Shown piece after piece: positions 9,765 through 18,484 of a DNA stretch of 64,000 nt. The notes beneath the pieces were generated by a model, which made no database searches, was not told the DNA's origin, and worked only from the letters and a program-made list of their open reading frames with translations. The DNA comes from Pseudomonas fluorescens (GTDB taxonomy: Bacteria; Pseudomonadota; Gammaproteobacteria; Pseudomonadales; Pseudomonadaceae): contig NZ_LT907842.1 of NCBI RefSeq assembly GCF_900215245.1, forward strand, positions 1,612,001 to 1,676,000. The letters run 5' to 3'. The translations under genes were made by a program, and so were the position numbers. Position 1 is the stretch's first letter. Each line of letters opens with the position of its first letter.

Positions 9765-10985
9765 CTAAGCTGCATCGCGCTTGGCGCCGTTGCGGTAAAC
9801 CTGCACCGCATCGATCAAGGCTTGCAGAATCGCGGCGCTTTCGCCGATCACCGACAGGTCGGCACGCTTGATCATGTCGCAGCCCGGGTCGAGGTTGATG
9901 GCCACCACCTTGTCGCAGGCACCGATGCCTTGCAGGTGCTGGATCGCCCCGGAAATCCCCACAGCCACATACACCCGCGCGGTGACCCAGGTACCACTGG
10001 CGCCGACCTGGCGATCACGCGCCATAAAGCCGTCGTCCACCGCCACCCGCGAGGCGCCTTCGGTAGCACCGAGGGCGGCTGCAGTCTGGTGGAACAAGGC
10101 CCAGTCCTTCACGCCGTTACCGCCGGAGAAAATAAACTCCGCTTCGGCCATGGGAATCGCCGCCGGGTCGACTGCCACGGCGCCGAGGTCTTCGATCCGC
10201 GACAAGCTGCGCGCCAAGGCTGTGGATAACTCCACGGGCAACACTTCGTGGCGCGTGTCGCTGACCGGATCGGCACATTCGGCTGCGGCGAGAATCAGGC
10301 GTGGCAACGGTCGAGCCAAGTCCTCCTGGCCCGCACCGGCACGCCCGATGCACTCCTCACCTTTGATTTGCCAGACCCGCGTGGCGGGGCGCTCCTTGAG
10401 GCTCGCCGCAAAACGCCGGCCCAACTCGCCGCCGCCACTGCGACTGTCCGGCAGCAACCAATGACGCGGGTTGAACTGGTTATCCACAGCCCGCAGGCCC
10501 TGGACGCGTTGCTCCGGTGAATAACCGTCGAACGCGTGGCCTTCGAGCACCAGCAGGCGATCAACGCCCGCCGTCGCAAAAGCGTTTTCCTTGTGTTCGC
10601 CGAACACCACCGCCAGCACGGCGCCGTCGCTGCCGGCAAGTTGTCGGGCCAGGCCGAGCAGGTCGCGGTCGTGGCTGCTCAGGCGGCCGCCGACCATGTC
10701 GGGCACCACGTTGATGTAGAACGCCGGCGCCGGCACCTGGTGCAGCGGCAATTGTACTTCCGCCGCCGCCGTACGCTTGGCCGTCCCGCCCTGCTGGGCA
10801 CCGCTGCGGTCAATACGCTTGAGGCCGTTGGGGCCGATAAAACCGACACCATGTACGTTTTTGCGGATGACGCCGTTAGGCCCCATCCAACTGTGTTGCT
10901 GTGGCTGCATCGCCGCATGCAGCGGATGCAGGCGGTTACGGGCGATCCATTCGGCCCGTGGATCGCGGCGGATAATGTCGCTCAT
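9765..10985 (-). CDS. etfA: Electron transfer flavoprotein subunit alpha
   Basis: The alpha (FixB-like) FAD-binding subunit, partner of the downstream beta subunit. The 406 residues are longer than housekeeping EtfA (about 310) because of an N-terminal extension of roughly 80 residues. The ETF-alpha FAD signature VYVAVGISGAIQHLQGI lies near residue 345, followed by AINLDPGCDMIKRADLSVIGE. The ATG at 10985 overlaps the dgcB stop (TGATG), giving translational coupling. Its place in the dgc cluster indicates a dedicated carrier for DgcA/DgcB rather than for fatty acid oxidation. DnaA boxes fall at 10221-10229 and 10480-10488. Confidence 0.92.
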   Translation of the reverse strand: MSDIIRRDPRAEWIARNRLHPLHAAMQPQQHSWMGPNGVIRKNVHGVGFIGPNGLKRIDRSGAQQGGTAKRTAAAEVQLPLHQVPAPAFYINVVPDMVGGRLSSHDRDLLGLARQLAGSDGAVLAVVFGEHKENAFATAGVDRLLVLEGHAFDGYSPEQRVQGLRAVDNQFNPRHWLLPDSRSGGGELGRRFAASLKERPATRVWQIKGEECIGRAGAGQEDLARPLPRLILAAAECADPVSDTRHEVLPVELSTALARSLSRIEDLGAVAVDPAAIPMAEAEFIFSGGNGVKDWALFHQTAAALGATEGASRVAVDDGFMARDRQVGASGTWVTARVYVAVGISGAIQHLQGIGACDKVVAINLDPGCDMIKRADLSVIGESAAILQALIDAVQVYRNGAKRDAA

Positions 10986-12928
10986 CAATGCACCTCCGCA
11001 GGTTCACGCTTGATAGGGGCTTTCACCGGGGCGGTGTCTTCGAGCAAGGCGTCAGCGACCAGTTCGGCAATATCCTTGATCAATGGGCGCGGTTCGACGA
11101 CGCCTTCGAGCATCGCCGTGCATTGCGGGCAGCCTACGGCCACCAGCTCGGCGCCGGTTTCGCGGATGTCTTCCATGCGCATATCCGGGATACGTTGCTT
11201 GCCGGGGATATCGGTGATGGGCGCACCGCCCCCGCCGCCACAGCAGCGCGAGCGGAAACCGGAGCGTTGCATCTCCTTGACCTCGATACCCAGCGCGCGC
11301 AGCACTTGGCGCGGCGCCTCGTATTCGCCGTTGTAGCGGCCGAGGTAGCACGGGTCGTGATAAGTCACGCTATTGCCCTTGTGCTGCCCCAGGTTCAACG
11401 CACCTTCGCCGATCAGCTCGGCCATGAACGTGCTGTGGTGCTGCACCAGGTAGTTGCCGTTGAAGGCGCCGTATTCGTTTTTCAGCACATGGAAACTGTG
11501 CGGGTCGCAGGTGACGATGCGTTTGAAGCTGTACTTGGCCAGGGTCTGGATATTGCGCGCCGCCAGCAGCTGGAAAGTCGCCTCGTCCCCCAGACGCCGC
11601 GCCACATCACCGCTGTCGCGCTCCTCCAGGCCCAACACCGCAAAGTCGACGTTGGCCGCTTTCAGCACCTTGACGAAGGCCCGCAGGGTGCGCTGATTAC
11701 GCATGTCGAAGGCACCGTCGCCCACCCAGAACAACACCTCGGTGCTGCCTGTGTCGCTGAGCAGCGGCAGGTTCAAATCCGCCGCCCAGTTCAGGCGACC
11801 ACCCGGTGCGAAGCCGCCGGGGTTATCAGTGGCGATCAGGTTTTCGAGGACTTCGGCGCCCTTGTTCGGCGTGGCGCCTTTTTCCAGAGTGAGATGGCGG
11901 CGCATGTCGACGATCGCATCCACGTGCTCGATCATCATCGGGCACTCTTCCACACAGGCCCGGCAGGTGGTGCACGACCACAGGGTCTCGGCGTCCACCA
12001 GGCCGTTGACGATTGGCTGATGCGGGTTGCCGCTGTGTGCGCCAATCGGCTTGCCTGGATACGGGCTGCCGGCAAAATTGGCATCGGTGCCGCCGGCCAG
12101 GCCAACCACCATGTCCTGGATCAGCTTCTTCGGGTTCAACGGCTGGCCGGCCGCAAAGGCCGGGCACGCGGCCTCGCACTTGCCGCATTGCACGCAGGCG
12201 TCGAAGCCGAGCAGCTGGTTCCAGGTGAAATCCTTGGGTTTTTCCACGCCCAGTGGCGCGGTTTTATCGCTCAAGTCCAGCGGCTTCAAACCGGTGGAGC
12301 GGCCGCCACCAAAGCGTTCGGCGCGGCGGTGCCAGGCCAGGTGCAGCGCGCCGGCGAAGGCGTGCTTCATCGGGCCGCCCCACGTCATGCCGAAGAACAT
12401 CTCGGACACGCCCCACAACACGCCGACGCCGAGCAGTGCCGCGAGCAGCCAGCCGCCGAAGTCAGCCGGCAGAACCCCGGCCACCGGCAAGGTCACCAGG
12501 AAGAAGCTCACCGAGAATGCCATCAGGCTTTTCGGCAGGCGCATCCACGGGCCTTTCGACAGGCGTGACGGCGGATTGCGCCGACGCAGGTAGACGAACG
12601 TGGCGCCGACAAACATCAGCACCGAGGCGAGCAACAACGCGTAGCCGAGGATGCGGTTATGCAGGCCGAAGCCGTGAACCAGAATCGCCAACAGCGCCGA
12701 CAGTACGAAGCCCAGGGCTGTGGCGACGTGGGTGTTGGCGATGTATTTGTCGCGGGCGACCACGTGGTGCAGGTCGACCATGTAGCGCTTGGGCATGGCC
12801 AACAGGCCGCCGAGCAAGTCGACCCTGGAGGCGCGGCCACGGCGCCACATGTTCACCCGGCGCAATGCGCCGAGGACGGCAAGGCCCAGGGCGGCAAACA
12901 AGAGAATAGGCAGCAAGGTGTTCAACAT
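10985..12928 (-). CDS. dgcB: Dimethylglycine catabolism protein DgcB (membrane Fe-S electron-transfer protein)
   Basis: A 647-residue membrane-anchored iron-sulfur protein of the CCG family that moves electrons from dimethylglycine demethylation toward the quinone pool. The N-terminal part has several membrane segments (residues about 1-190). Two 4Fe-4S motifs follow, CVQCGKCEAACP and CTTCRACVEECP, and the C-terminal half has the cysteine-rich motif CCGGGGG. The ATG at 12928 has GGGAG 7 nt upstream; the open frame extends 7 codons further. It heads the dgcB-etfA-etfB set, which is separated from dgcA by a REPIN. DgcA and DgcB are both needed for dimethylglycine use in P. aeruginosa. Confidence 0.95.
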   Translation of the reverse strand: MLNTLLPILLFAALGLAVLGALRRVNMWRRGRASRVDLLGGLLAMPKRYMVDLHHVVARDKYIANTHVATALGFVLSALLAILVHGFGLHNRILGYALLLASVLMFVGATFVYLRRRNPPSRLSKGPWMRLPKSLMAFSVSFFLVTLPVAGVLPADFGGWLLAALLGVGVLWGVSEMFFGMTWGGPMKHAFAGALHLAWHRRAERFGGGRSTGLKPLDLSDKTAPLGVEKPKDFTWNQLLGFDACVQCGKCEAACPAFAAGQPLNPKKLIQDMVVGLAGGTDANFAGSPYPGKPIGAHSGNPHQPIVNGLVDAETLWSCTTCRACVEECPMMIEHVDAIVDMRRHLTLEKGATPNKGAEVLENLIATDNPGGFAPGGRLNWAADLNLPLLSDTGSTEVLFWVGDGAFDMRNQRTLRAFVKVLKAANVDFAVLGLEERDSGDVARRLGDEATFQLLAARNIQTLAKYSFKRIVTCDPHSFHVLKNEYGAFNGNYLVQHHSTFMAELIGEGALNLGQHKGNSVTYHDPCYLGRYNGEYEAPRQVLRALGIEVKEMQRSGFRSRCCGGGGGAPITDIPGKQRIPDMRMEDIRETGAELVAVGCPQCTAMLEGVVEPRPLIKDIAELVADALLEDTAPVKAPIKREPAEVH

Positions 12929-12977
12929 GGTGAAGCTCCCAAAGACCACACCGGTCTACTGTGAGACCGACCTTAAT

Positions 12978-13063
12978 GTGGGAGGGGGCTTGCTCCCGAT
13001 GGCGGACTGTCAGTTCCTCTATCGGTAGCTGACCCACCGCTATCGGGAGCAAGCCCCCTCCCA
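12978..13063. repeat. REPIN, inward-facing pair (GGGGGCTTGCTCCC type)
   Basis: Arms GTGGGAGGGGGCTTGCTCCC and TATCGGGAGCAAGCCCCCTC lie between dgcA and dgcB, 34 nt from the dgcA stop. It may protect or separate the two parts of the dgc transcript. Confidence 0.95.
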
Positions 13064-13097
13064 CACTTGACCGAGTACACAGTGGCTCAGTGTCGGG

Positions 13098-15158
13098 TCA
13101 GAAATCCTTGCACAAGCGCAGGGCGTCATAGATGGCGGCGTGGGTATTACGCTGGGCCACACAGTCACCGATGCGGAACAACAAGTAGCCGTCACCCGCC
13201 TCGCTCAAGCACGGCTGCGGCTTGATCGCGAACAAGGCTTCGACGTCAATCTGGCCCTTGTTGCGCGACCCTTCCTTGAGCCCGTAGTAGATGGCTTCGT
13301 CCGGGCGCACGCCGTTCTCGACCACCACTTGGTCAACCACGCGTTCTTCCTTGGCGCCGGTGTATTCGTTCTCCAGCACCGCCACCAGCTTGTCGCCCTC
13401 GCGGTAAACCTTTTCCAGCATCATGTCGCCGGTCATGATCACTTCTTTGGGGTACATGCTGCGGTAGTAAGTCGGGAATGACGTACCGCCAATCGCCACG
13501 CCAGGCTTGATGTCGTCGGTGACGATTTCCACCTGGCTGCCCTTGTCGGCGAGGAAGTCGGCCACCGACATGCCGGTGAATTCGCAAATGGTGTCGTACA
13601 CCAGCACGTTCTTGCCCGGCGCGACTTTGCCGTCGAGCACGTCCCAGCTGCTCACCACCAGGCCCTCAGCGGCGCCCCAGTGTTCGTTCTGCTCGATAAA
13701 CGGATGCCCGCCGACGGCCAGCACCACGATGTCAGGCCGCAGATCAAGGATGGCCTCGGCATCCGCCGCCACGCCGAGGCGCAGGTCGACTTTCAAGCGC
13801 GCCAATTCCAGCTGGAACCAACGGGTGATGCCGGCGATCTGGTCGCGCTGCGGGGCTTTGGAGGCCGTGGTGATTTGCCCGCCGATAAACTCTTTCTTCT
13901 CGAACAGGGTTACGTCGTGGCCACGCTCGGCCGCTACCCGCGCGGCTTCCATCCCGGCCGGGCCGGCACCGACCACCACGACTTTGCGTTTGGCCCCGGT
14001 GGATTTCTCGATGATGTGCGGCACGCCCATGTATTCACGGGAGGTCGCGGCATTCTGGATGCACAACACATCCAGGCCCTGATATTGGCGGTCGATGCAG
14101 TAGTTGGCGCCGACGCACTGTTTGATCTGGTCGATCTGGCCCATTTTGATCTTGGCGATCAGGTGCGGGTCGGCGATGTGCGCACGGGTCATGCCGACCA
14201 TGTCCACATAACCACCTTCCAGAATGCGCGTAGCCTGGTTCGGGTCCTTGATGTTCTGCGCGTGCAGCACGGGAACCTTGACCACTTCCTTGATACCGGC
14301 CGCCAGGTGCAGGAACGGCTCCGGCGGGTAGCTCATGTTGGGGATCACGTTGGCCAGGGTATTGTGGGTATCGCAACCCGAACCCACCACGCCAATAAAG
14401 TCGAGCATGCCGGTGTCGTCGTAATACTTGGCGATCTGCTTCATGTCCTCGTGGGACAGGCCGTCCGGGTGGAACTCGTCGCCACACAGGCGCATGCCCA
14501 CACAGAAGTCGTCACCGACCTCGGCGCGCACGGCTTTGAGCACTTCCAGGCCGAACTTCATGCGGCCCTCGAAAGTGCCGCCCCATTCGTCGGTACGCTT
14601 GTTGACCCGTGGGCTCCAGAACTGGTCGATCATGTGCTGGTGCACGGCGGACAGTTCCACACCGTCCAGGCCACCGGCCTTTGCGCGTTTGGCGGCGCTG
14701 GCGTAGTTGCCGATCACGCGCCAGATTTCTTCCGGTTCGATGGTCTTGCAGGTAGCACGGTGCACCGGCTCACGCACGCCGGACGGCGACATCAGGGTCG
14801 GCCAGTTGAAGCCGTCCCAGCGTGAGCGACGGCCCATGTGGGTAATCTGGATCATGATCTTGGCGCCATGCTTGTGCATGGCATCGGCCAGGTTCTGGAA
14901 ATGCGGGATGATGCGGTCGGTGGACAGGTTCACCGAACTCCACCATTCCTGCGGGCTGTCGATGGCCACCACCGAGGAGCCGCCACAGATCGCCAGGCCG
15001 ATACCGCCCTTGGCTTTCTCTTCGTAATACTTCACATAGCGGTCGGTGGTCATGCCGCCGTCGGTGGCATACACCTCGGCGTGGGCGGTACTGAGCACGC
15101 GGTTGCGGATGGTCAGTTTGCCGATCTGGATCGGCGCAAACATTGCTTCGAAAGCCAT
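13098..15158 (-). CDS. dgcA: Dimethylglycine demethylase DgcA
   Basis: A 686-residue flavoprotein of the trimethylamine dehydrogenase/old yellow enzyme type that demethylates dimethylglycine to sarcosine. Residues about 1-340 form an FMN-binding TIM barrel (starting MAFEAMFAPIQIGKLTIRN). An Fe-S loop near residue 350 and C-terminal ADP/NAD-binding Rossmann domains (VVVVGAGPAGMEAARVAAERGHD) follow. In the Fe-S loop I read CVGANYC then CIQN, so one of the four cysteines expected from trimethylamine dehydrogenase is Ala. AGGA lies 9 nt before the ATG. It begins 15 nt after the DUF5943 gene, in one operon with it. Confidence 0.95.
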   Translation of the reverse strand: MAFEAMFAPIQIGKLTIRNRVLSTAHAEVYATDGGMTTDRYVKYYEEKAKGGIGLAICGGSSVVAIDSPQEWWSSVNLSTDRIIPHFQNLADAMHKHGAKIMIQITHMGRRSRWDGFNWPTLMSPSGVREPVHRATCKTIEPEEIWRVIGNYASAAKRAKAGGLDGVELSAVHQHMIDQFWSPRVNKRTDEWGGTFEGRMKFGLEVLKAVRAEVGDDFCVGMRLCGDEFHPDGLSHEDMKQIAKYYDDTGMLDFIGVVGSGCDTHNTLANVIPNMSYPPEPFLHLAAGIKEVVKVPVLHAQNIKDPNQATRILEGGYVDMVGMTRAHIADPHLIAKIKMGQIDQIKQCVGANYCIDRQYQGLDVLCIQNAATSREYMGVPHIIEKSTGAKRKVVVVGAGPAGMEAARVAAERGHDVTLFEKKEFIGGQITTASKAPQRDQIAGITRWFQLELARLKVDLRLGVAADAEAILDLRPDIVVLAVGGHPFIEQNEHWGAAEGLVVSSWDVLDGKVAPGKNVLVYDTICEFTGMSVADFLADKGSQVEIVTDDIKPGVAIGGTSFPTYYRSMYPKEVIMTGDMMLEKVYREGDKLVAVLENEYTGAKEERVVDQVVVENGVRPDEAIYYGLKEGSRNKGQIDVEALFAIKPQPCLSEAGDGYLLFRIGDCVAQRNTHAAIYDALRLCKDF

Positions 15159-15173
15159 GGCAGGGTCCTCGAC

Positions 15174-15704
15174 TTACAACGGCTTGACGGTGAACAGCCC
15201 GTCGTCGTGGCCTTCTTCGGAGCCACCGTAGACTTGTTCGGCTACCGTGCGGATTTTGCTGCCGCGCGCTTGCAGAATCTGGTCCATGGCGCCGGCGAAC
15301 CAACCCGTGAACATGTAGTCGACCTTGCGCCCGACCTTGCCGTACACGTAGACGAATGCCGAGTGTTCGAGCTTGACGCTGGCAGTGCCTTTGTCGAGGT
15401 CGATGTCCTGGATCTTGAACAGGCCCCAGCCGCGTTGCGACAGGCGTTTCATGTAGTGCTCGAACACCGCAACGCCTTCCAGGCCGTGGCATTCAGCTTC
15501 TTTTTCACACCAGTGCCAGGCGGATTTGTAGCCGGCCTTGTAGAGGATTTCGGCGTAGGCGTCAGCGCCCAGCACTTCTTCGATACCAATGTGGTTATTG
15601 ACGAAGAAATGGCGCGGCACGTACAGCATCGGCAGAGCATCGGAGGTCCAGACACCGGTTTCGCTGTCGACTTCGATTGGCAATTGCGGGGCGATCTTGG
15701 CCAT
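15174..15704 (-). CDS. DUF5943 protein of the dimethylglycine operon
   Basis: A 176-residue cytoplasmic protein between the dipeptidase-like gene and dgcA, matching the conserved hypothetical PA5397 by position. The C-terminal half has the look of a 4-vinyl-reductase (V4R)-like small-molecule binding fold, with FTGWFAGAMDQIL and a preceding EKEAECHGLEG. The start MAKIAPQLPIEVDSETG at 15704 has GGAGT about 9 nt upstream; a longer frame lacks support. Its constant place in the dgc operon suggests a role with DgcA, perhaps as substrate or cofactor binding partner, but this is inference. Confidence 0.8.
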   Translation of the reverse strand: MAKIAPQLPIEVDSETGVWTSDALPMLYVPRHFFVNNHIGIEEVLGADAYAEILYKAGYKSAWHWCEKEAECHGLEGVAVFEHYMKRLSQRGWGLFKIQDIDLDKGTASVKLEHSAFVYVYGKVGRKVDYMFTGWFAGAMDQILQARGSKIRTVAEQVYGGSEEGHDDGLFTVKPL

Positions 15705-15781
15705 GGAAACTTGACTCCAAACAATTCGTTTTGATGCCCGCTGCGCGACTGGCAACGGGCTGGGATTAGGAGAGCGGTGGC

Positions 15782-16759
15782 TTATTCGCCCCAGACGTCT
15801 TTGAGGACATTGACCCAGTTTTCGCCCATGATCTTGCGCACCACGCGCTCGCTGTGGCCGCGCTTGAGCAGGGTCTCGGTGAGGTTAGGGAACTCGCCCA
15901 CGGTGCGGATGCCCAGCGGGTTGATGATCTTGCCGAAGCTGGTCAGGCGGCGGGCGTAACCCTTGTCGTGGGTCAGCATTTCGAAGAAATCCTGGCCATG
16001 GCCCTGGGTGAAGTCGGTGCCGATACCGATGGCGTCTTCACCGACGATGTTCATGGTGTATTCGATGGCTTCGGCGTAGTCGTCGATGGTCGAATCAATG
16101 CCCTTGGCCAGGAACGGCGCAAACATGGTCACGCCGACAAAACCGCCATGGTCGGCAATGAACTTCAGCTCTTCATCGGACTTGTTGCGCGGGTGCTCTT
16201 TGAGGCCCGACGGCAGACAGTGGGAGTAGCACACTGGTTTTTTCGATTCGAGGATGACTTCTTCGGAAGTCTTGGAGCCGACGTGGGACAGGTCGCACAT
16301 GATGCCGACGCGGTTCATCTCGGCAACGATCTCACGGCCGAAACCGGACAGGCCGCCGTCGCGCTCGTAGCAGCCAGTGCCGACGAGGTTCTGGGTGTTG
16401 TAGCACATCTGCACCACACCGACGCCGAGCTGCTTGAAGATCTCGACGTAGCCCAGTTGGTCTTCAAACGCATGGGCGTTCTGGAAGCCGAAGATGATGC
16501 CGGTCTTGCCCTGTTCCTTGGCTTTGCGGATGTCGGCGGTGGTTTTCACCGGGATCACCAAATCGCTGTTCTCACGAATCAGGGTCTGGCTGGCCACAAT
16601 GTTATTGATCGTGGCCTGGAACCCTTCCCACACCGACACGGTGCAGTTGGCGGCGGTCAGGCCACCTTTGCGCATGTCCTCGAACAGGTCGCGATTCCAC
16701 TTGGCGATAATCAGCCCGTCGATAACGATGCTGTCGGCGTGCAATTCGGCTGGGCTCAT
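15782..16759 (-). CDS. M19 (renal dipeptidase) family protein, noncanonical metal site
   Basis: A 325-residue TIM-barrel protein of peptidase family M19, first gene of the dgc operon. The second-site histidines in CDLSHVGS and CYSHC and the aspartate in IGIGTDF are present. However, the HxD pair expected near the N-terminus (normally DGHND) reads DGLIIAKW, and the bridging glutamate region reads FGFQNAHAF. The first metal site therefore looks lost, so the dipeptidase name may mislead. The start MSPAELHADS at 16759 follows GGGGACGCCTG. It corresponds by position to PA5396. Its role in dimethylglycine use is unknown. Confidence 0.85.
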   Translation of the reverse strand: MSPAELHADSIVIDGLIIAKWNRDLFEDMRKGGLTAANCTVSVWEGFQATINNIVASQTLIRENSDLVIPVKTTADIRKAKEQGKTGIIFGFQNAHAFEDQLGYVEIFKQLGVGVVQMCYNTQNLVGTGCYERDGGLSGFGREIVAEMNRVGIMCDLSHVGSKTSEEVILESKKPVCYSHCLPSGLKEHPRNKSDEELKFIADHGGFVGVTMFAPFLAKGIDSTIDDYAEAIEYTMNIVGEDAIGIGTDFTQGHGQDFFEMLTHDKGYARRLTSFGKIINPLGIRTVGEFPNLTETLLKRGHSERVVRKIMGENWVNVLKDVWGE

Positions 16760-16977
16760 CAGGCGTCCCCTTATTGGCGATTCATGCGCCGAATCGTCTG
16801 CCGGCGCTTTGGGGCCAGCATATGCCCAGGGGCAACCCGAGCCGGGTGCAAAAACGACAGGGGAATTGCCGAAAGCGTCAATCCACGACAAAGGCCTACA
16901 TGACACGTCTGACTGACGACTGTTCTTTGTCTTACGCTTGAGCCAGAATTCCGCATCACCTGATATGAGACGGCGCA
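16760..16977. promoter_or_regulatory. Divergent promoter region of the dgc operon
   Basis: A 218-bp gap between the dipeptidase-like gene and the LprI-like gene. ACGACA occurs at 16854-16859 and 16885-16890, 31 bp apart (three helical turns). The same ACGAC core occurs in the repeats upstream of choX. By analogy with P. aeruginosa the dgc operon should be GbdR-activated; the site itself is only suggested. Confidence 0.35.
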
Positions 16978-17379
16978 ATGAAATCGATTTTCCTGGCTTT
17001 GGCACTCATCGCAACCGGCGTCCATGCGGCCGAAGACACCGACAGCACGCCGTGCGATGGCATCGAGAACGACAAGCAAACCCTGGAATGCGCGACTTTC
17101 AACAAAACCACCGCCGAGCAATTGCTCAAGGATAACTACCAAGGCCTGCTGGAACGCATGGGTTCGACCTATGGCAGCAACAAGTCACAACTGGCCGACA
17201 TTACCGCTCGTCTGAAGGATGCCCAGCAGAAGTGGGAAAAACTGCGTGATGCCGATTGCGCCGTGGACACCTTCCCAGCGGTGAACGGCAGCAAGGACTA
17301 TGCGATTCAGCAGAATGATTGCCTGGCGCGGATGAGTGATGAGCGGTCGGAGTTTTTGGAGTCGATTGGCCAGGAATAA
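16978..17379 (+). CDS. LprI-like secreted protein (DUF1311 type)
   Basis: A 133-residue protein with an N-terminal signal peptide (MKSIFLALALIATGVHA, cleavage likely before AED). The mature part has cysteines in TPCDG, LECAT, DADCAV and NDCLA, the spacing typical of the lysozyme-inhibitor LprI/DUF1311 family of periplasmic proteins. The ATG is the first start after the divergent gap. The function is inferred only from family resemblance. Confidence 0.7.
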   Translation: MKSIFLALALIATGVHAAEDTDSTPCDGIENDKQTLECATFNKTTAEQLLKDNYQGLLERMGSTYGSNKSQLADITARLKDAQQKWEKLRDADCAVDTFPAVNGSKDYAIQQNDCLARMSDERSEFLESIGQE

Positions 17380-17420
17380 GCCAGATTCAAAGCTTCCAGG
17401 ATTATTGAAAAGGAATTCAC

Positions 17421-17903
17421 ATGTATTACCCACGCGAAGCGCAGAGGGATTTCCTCTACACGCGCGCCGCCCTGCTGTTTTTGGCCATGCTGATACTGTC
17501 GCTGATGCTGAGCTTGTCAGTGAGCCGGGGTGCTCCTTTTGCACTGATAAAGACGGCGCCCATCGAAACCATCGGGCACATCACCCAACTGGAAAGCCTC
17601 AGCGCCTGGGCCTCAAGCACCAACGTGTATTACGCCTTCGACCATGAAGGCCAACGCATCGAAGGCATGGTGAACAACAGCAGCTACATCGACGACCCTG
17701 GCTACGAAGTGGGCAGCCCGGTCCCCGTGGTGTACTCAAAATGGTTTCCAACGGTGCATAACATCAAGGCGAACCTTAAATCGAGTTCGCCTAACTTCTA
17801 CATCATGAGCGTAAGCGTCGGCTTGGTGATGGTGTTCGCGATACTGATGTTCTGGACGGCACATCAGATCTATCAACATCAAGAAGAAGACCGGCATTAC
17901 TGA
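17421..17903 (+). CDS. Two-pass membrane protein, DUF3592-like
   Basis: A 160-residue protein with a transmembrane segment near residues 16-36 (ALLFLAMLILSLMLSLSVS) and another near 132-150. The loop between them has NVYYAFDHEGQRIEG and GSPVPVVYSKWFPTVHNI, the pattern of DUF3592 extracytoplasmic domains. AAGGA lies before the ATG. It is 41 nt after the LprI-like gene and 41 nt before the next gene on the same strand. Function unknown. Confidence 0.65.
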   Translation: MYYPREAQRDFLYTRAALLFLAMLILSLMLSLSVSRGAPFALIKTAPIETIGHITQLESLSAWASSTNVYYAFDHEGQRIEGMVNNSSYIDDPGYEVGSPVPVVYSKWFPTVHNIKANLKSSSPNFYIMSVSVGLVMVFAILMFWTAHQIYQHQEEDRHY

Positions 17904-17944
17904 TACTCGCCACTCAGCCTCCACTTTATTTAATAGGCCATTGC

Positions 17945-18361
17945 ATGACTATTTGCGGCATCGAAATCAAGGGCAGCGAAGCCATCATCGCCGTCGCCTC
18001 CCTGGAGAATCAGGCGCTGACCCACGTCGCCCTGGCCACCAAGAAAATCGCCCTGGAAGACGACGACGAGGCCGCCAACGTCAAAGCCTTCGCCGCCCAG
18101 CTGAAGGCATTCGTGCAGGCAAATGCCATCACCCGCATCGCGATCAAGAAGCGCAGCAAGAAAGGCGAATTCGCCGGTGGCCCGACCACCTTCAAGATTG
18201 AAGGGGTGTTTCAATTGCTGGACGGGGTTGAGGTGACGTTGCTATCGCCGCAGACCATTAATGCGCAGAACAAGAAGCACGATTTTGAGCTACCGGCGTC
18301 GCTGAACAAGTATCAGCATGAGGCCTACAAGGCAGCGTGTTCGGCACTGGTAAAGAAATAA
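17945..18361 (+). CDS. DUF3010 family protein
   Basis: A 138-residue soluble protein starting MTICGIEIKGSEAIIA and ending with a Lys-rich tail. The N-terminal GIEIKGSEAIIAVAS and the internal RIAIKKRSKKGEFAGGPTTFKIEG stretches (each read in parts) fit the RuvC/RNase-H-like DUF3010 family found in gammaproteobacteria. No catalytic role is established. It is followed by a REPIN that separates it from the convergent AAA ATPase gene. Confidence 0.75.
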   Translation: MTICGIEIKGSEAIIAVASLENQALTHVALATKKIALEDDDEAANVKAFAAQLKAFVQANAITRIAIKKRSKKGEFAGGPTTFKIEGVFQLLDGVEVTLLSPQTINAQNKKHDFELPASLNKYQHEAYKAACSALVKK

Positions 18362-18379
18362 GCCACACCACACATCAGT

Positions 18380-18466
18380 GTGGGAGCGGGCTTGCTCGCG
18401 AATGCGGTGTGTCAGTAACAGATGTGCCTACTGATACACCGCATTCGCGAGCAAGCCCGCTCCCAC
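18380..18466. repeat. REPIN between convergent genes
   Basis: Standard inward pair, GTGGGAGCGGGCTTGCTCGC and its complement, placed 18 nt from each of the two flanking stop codons. Confidence 0.95.
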
Positions 18467-18484
18467 CTTTGATTTAGGGTGTCT

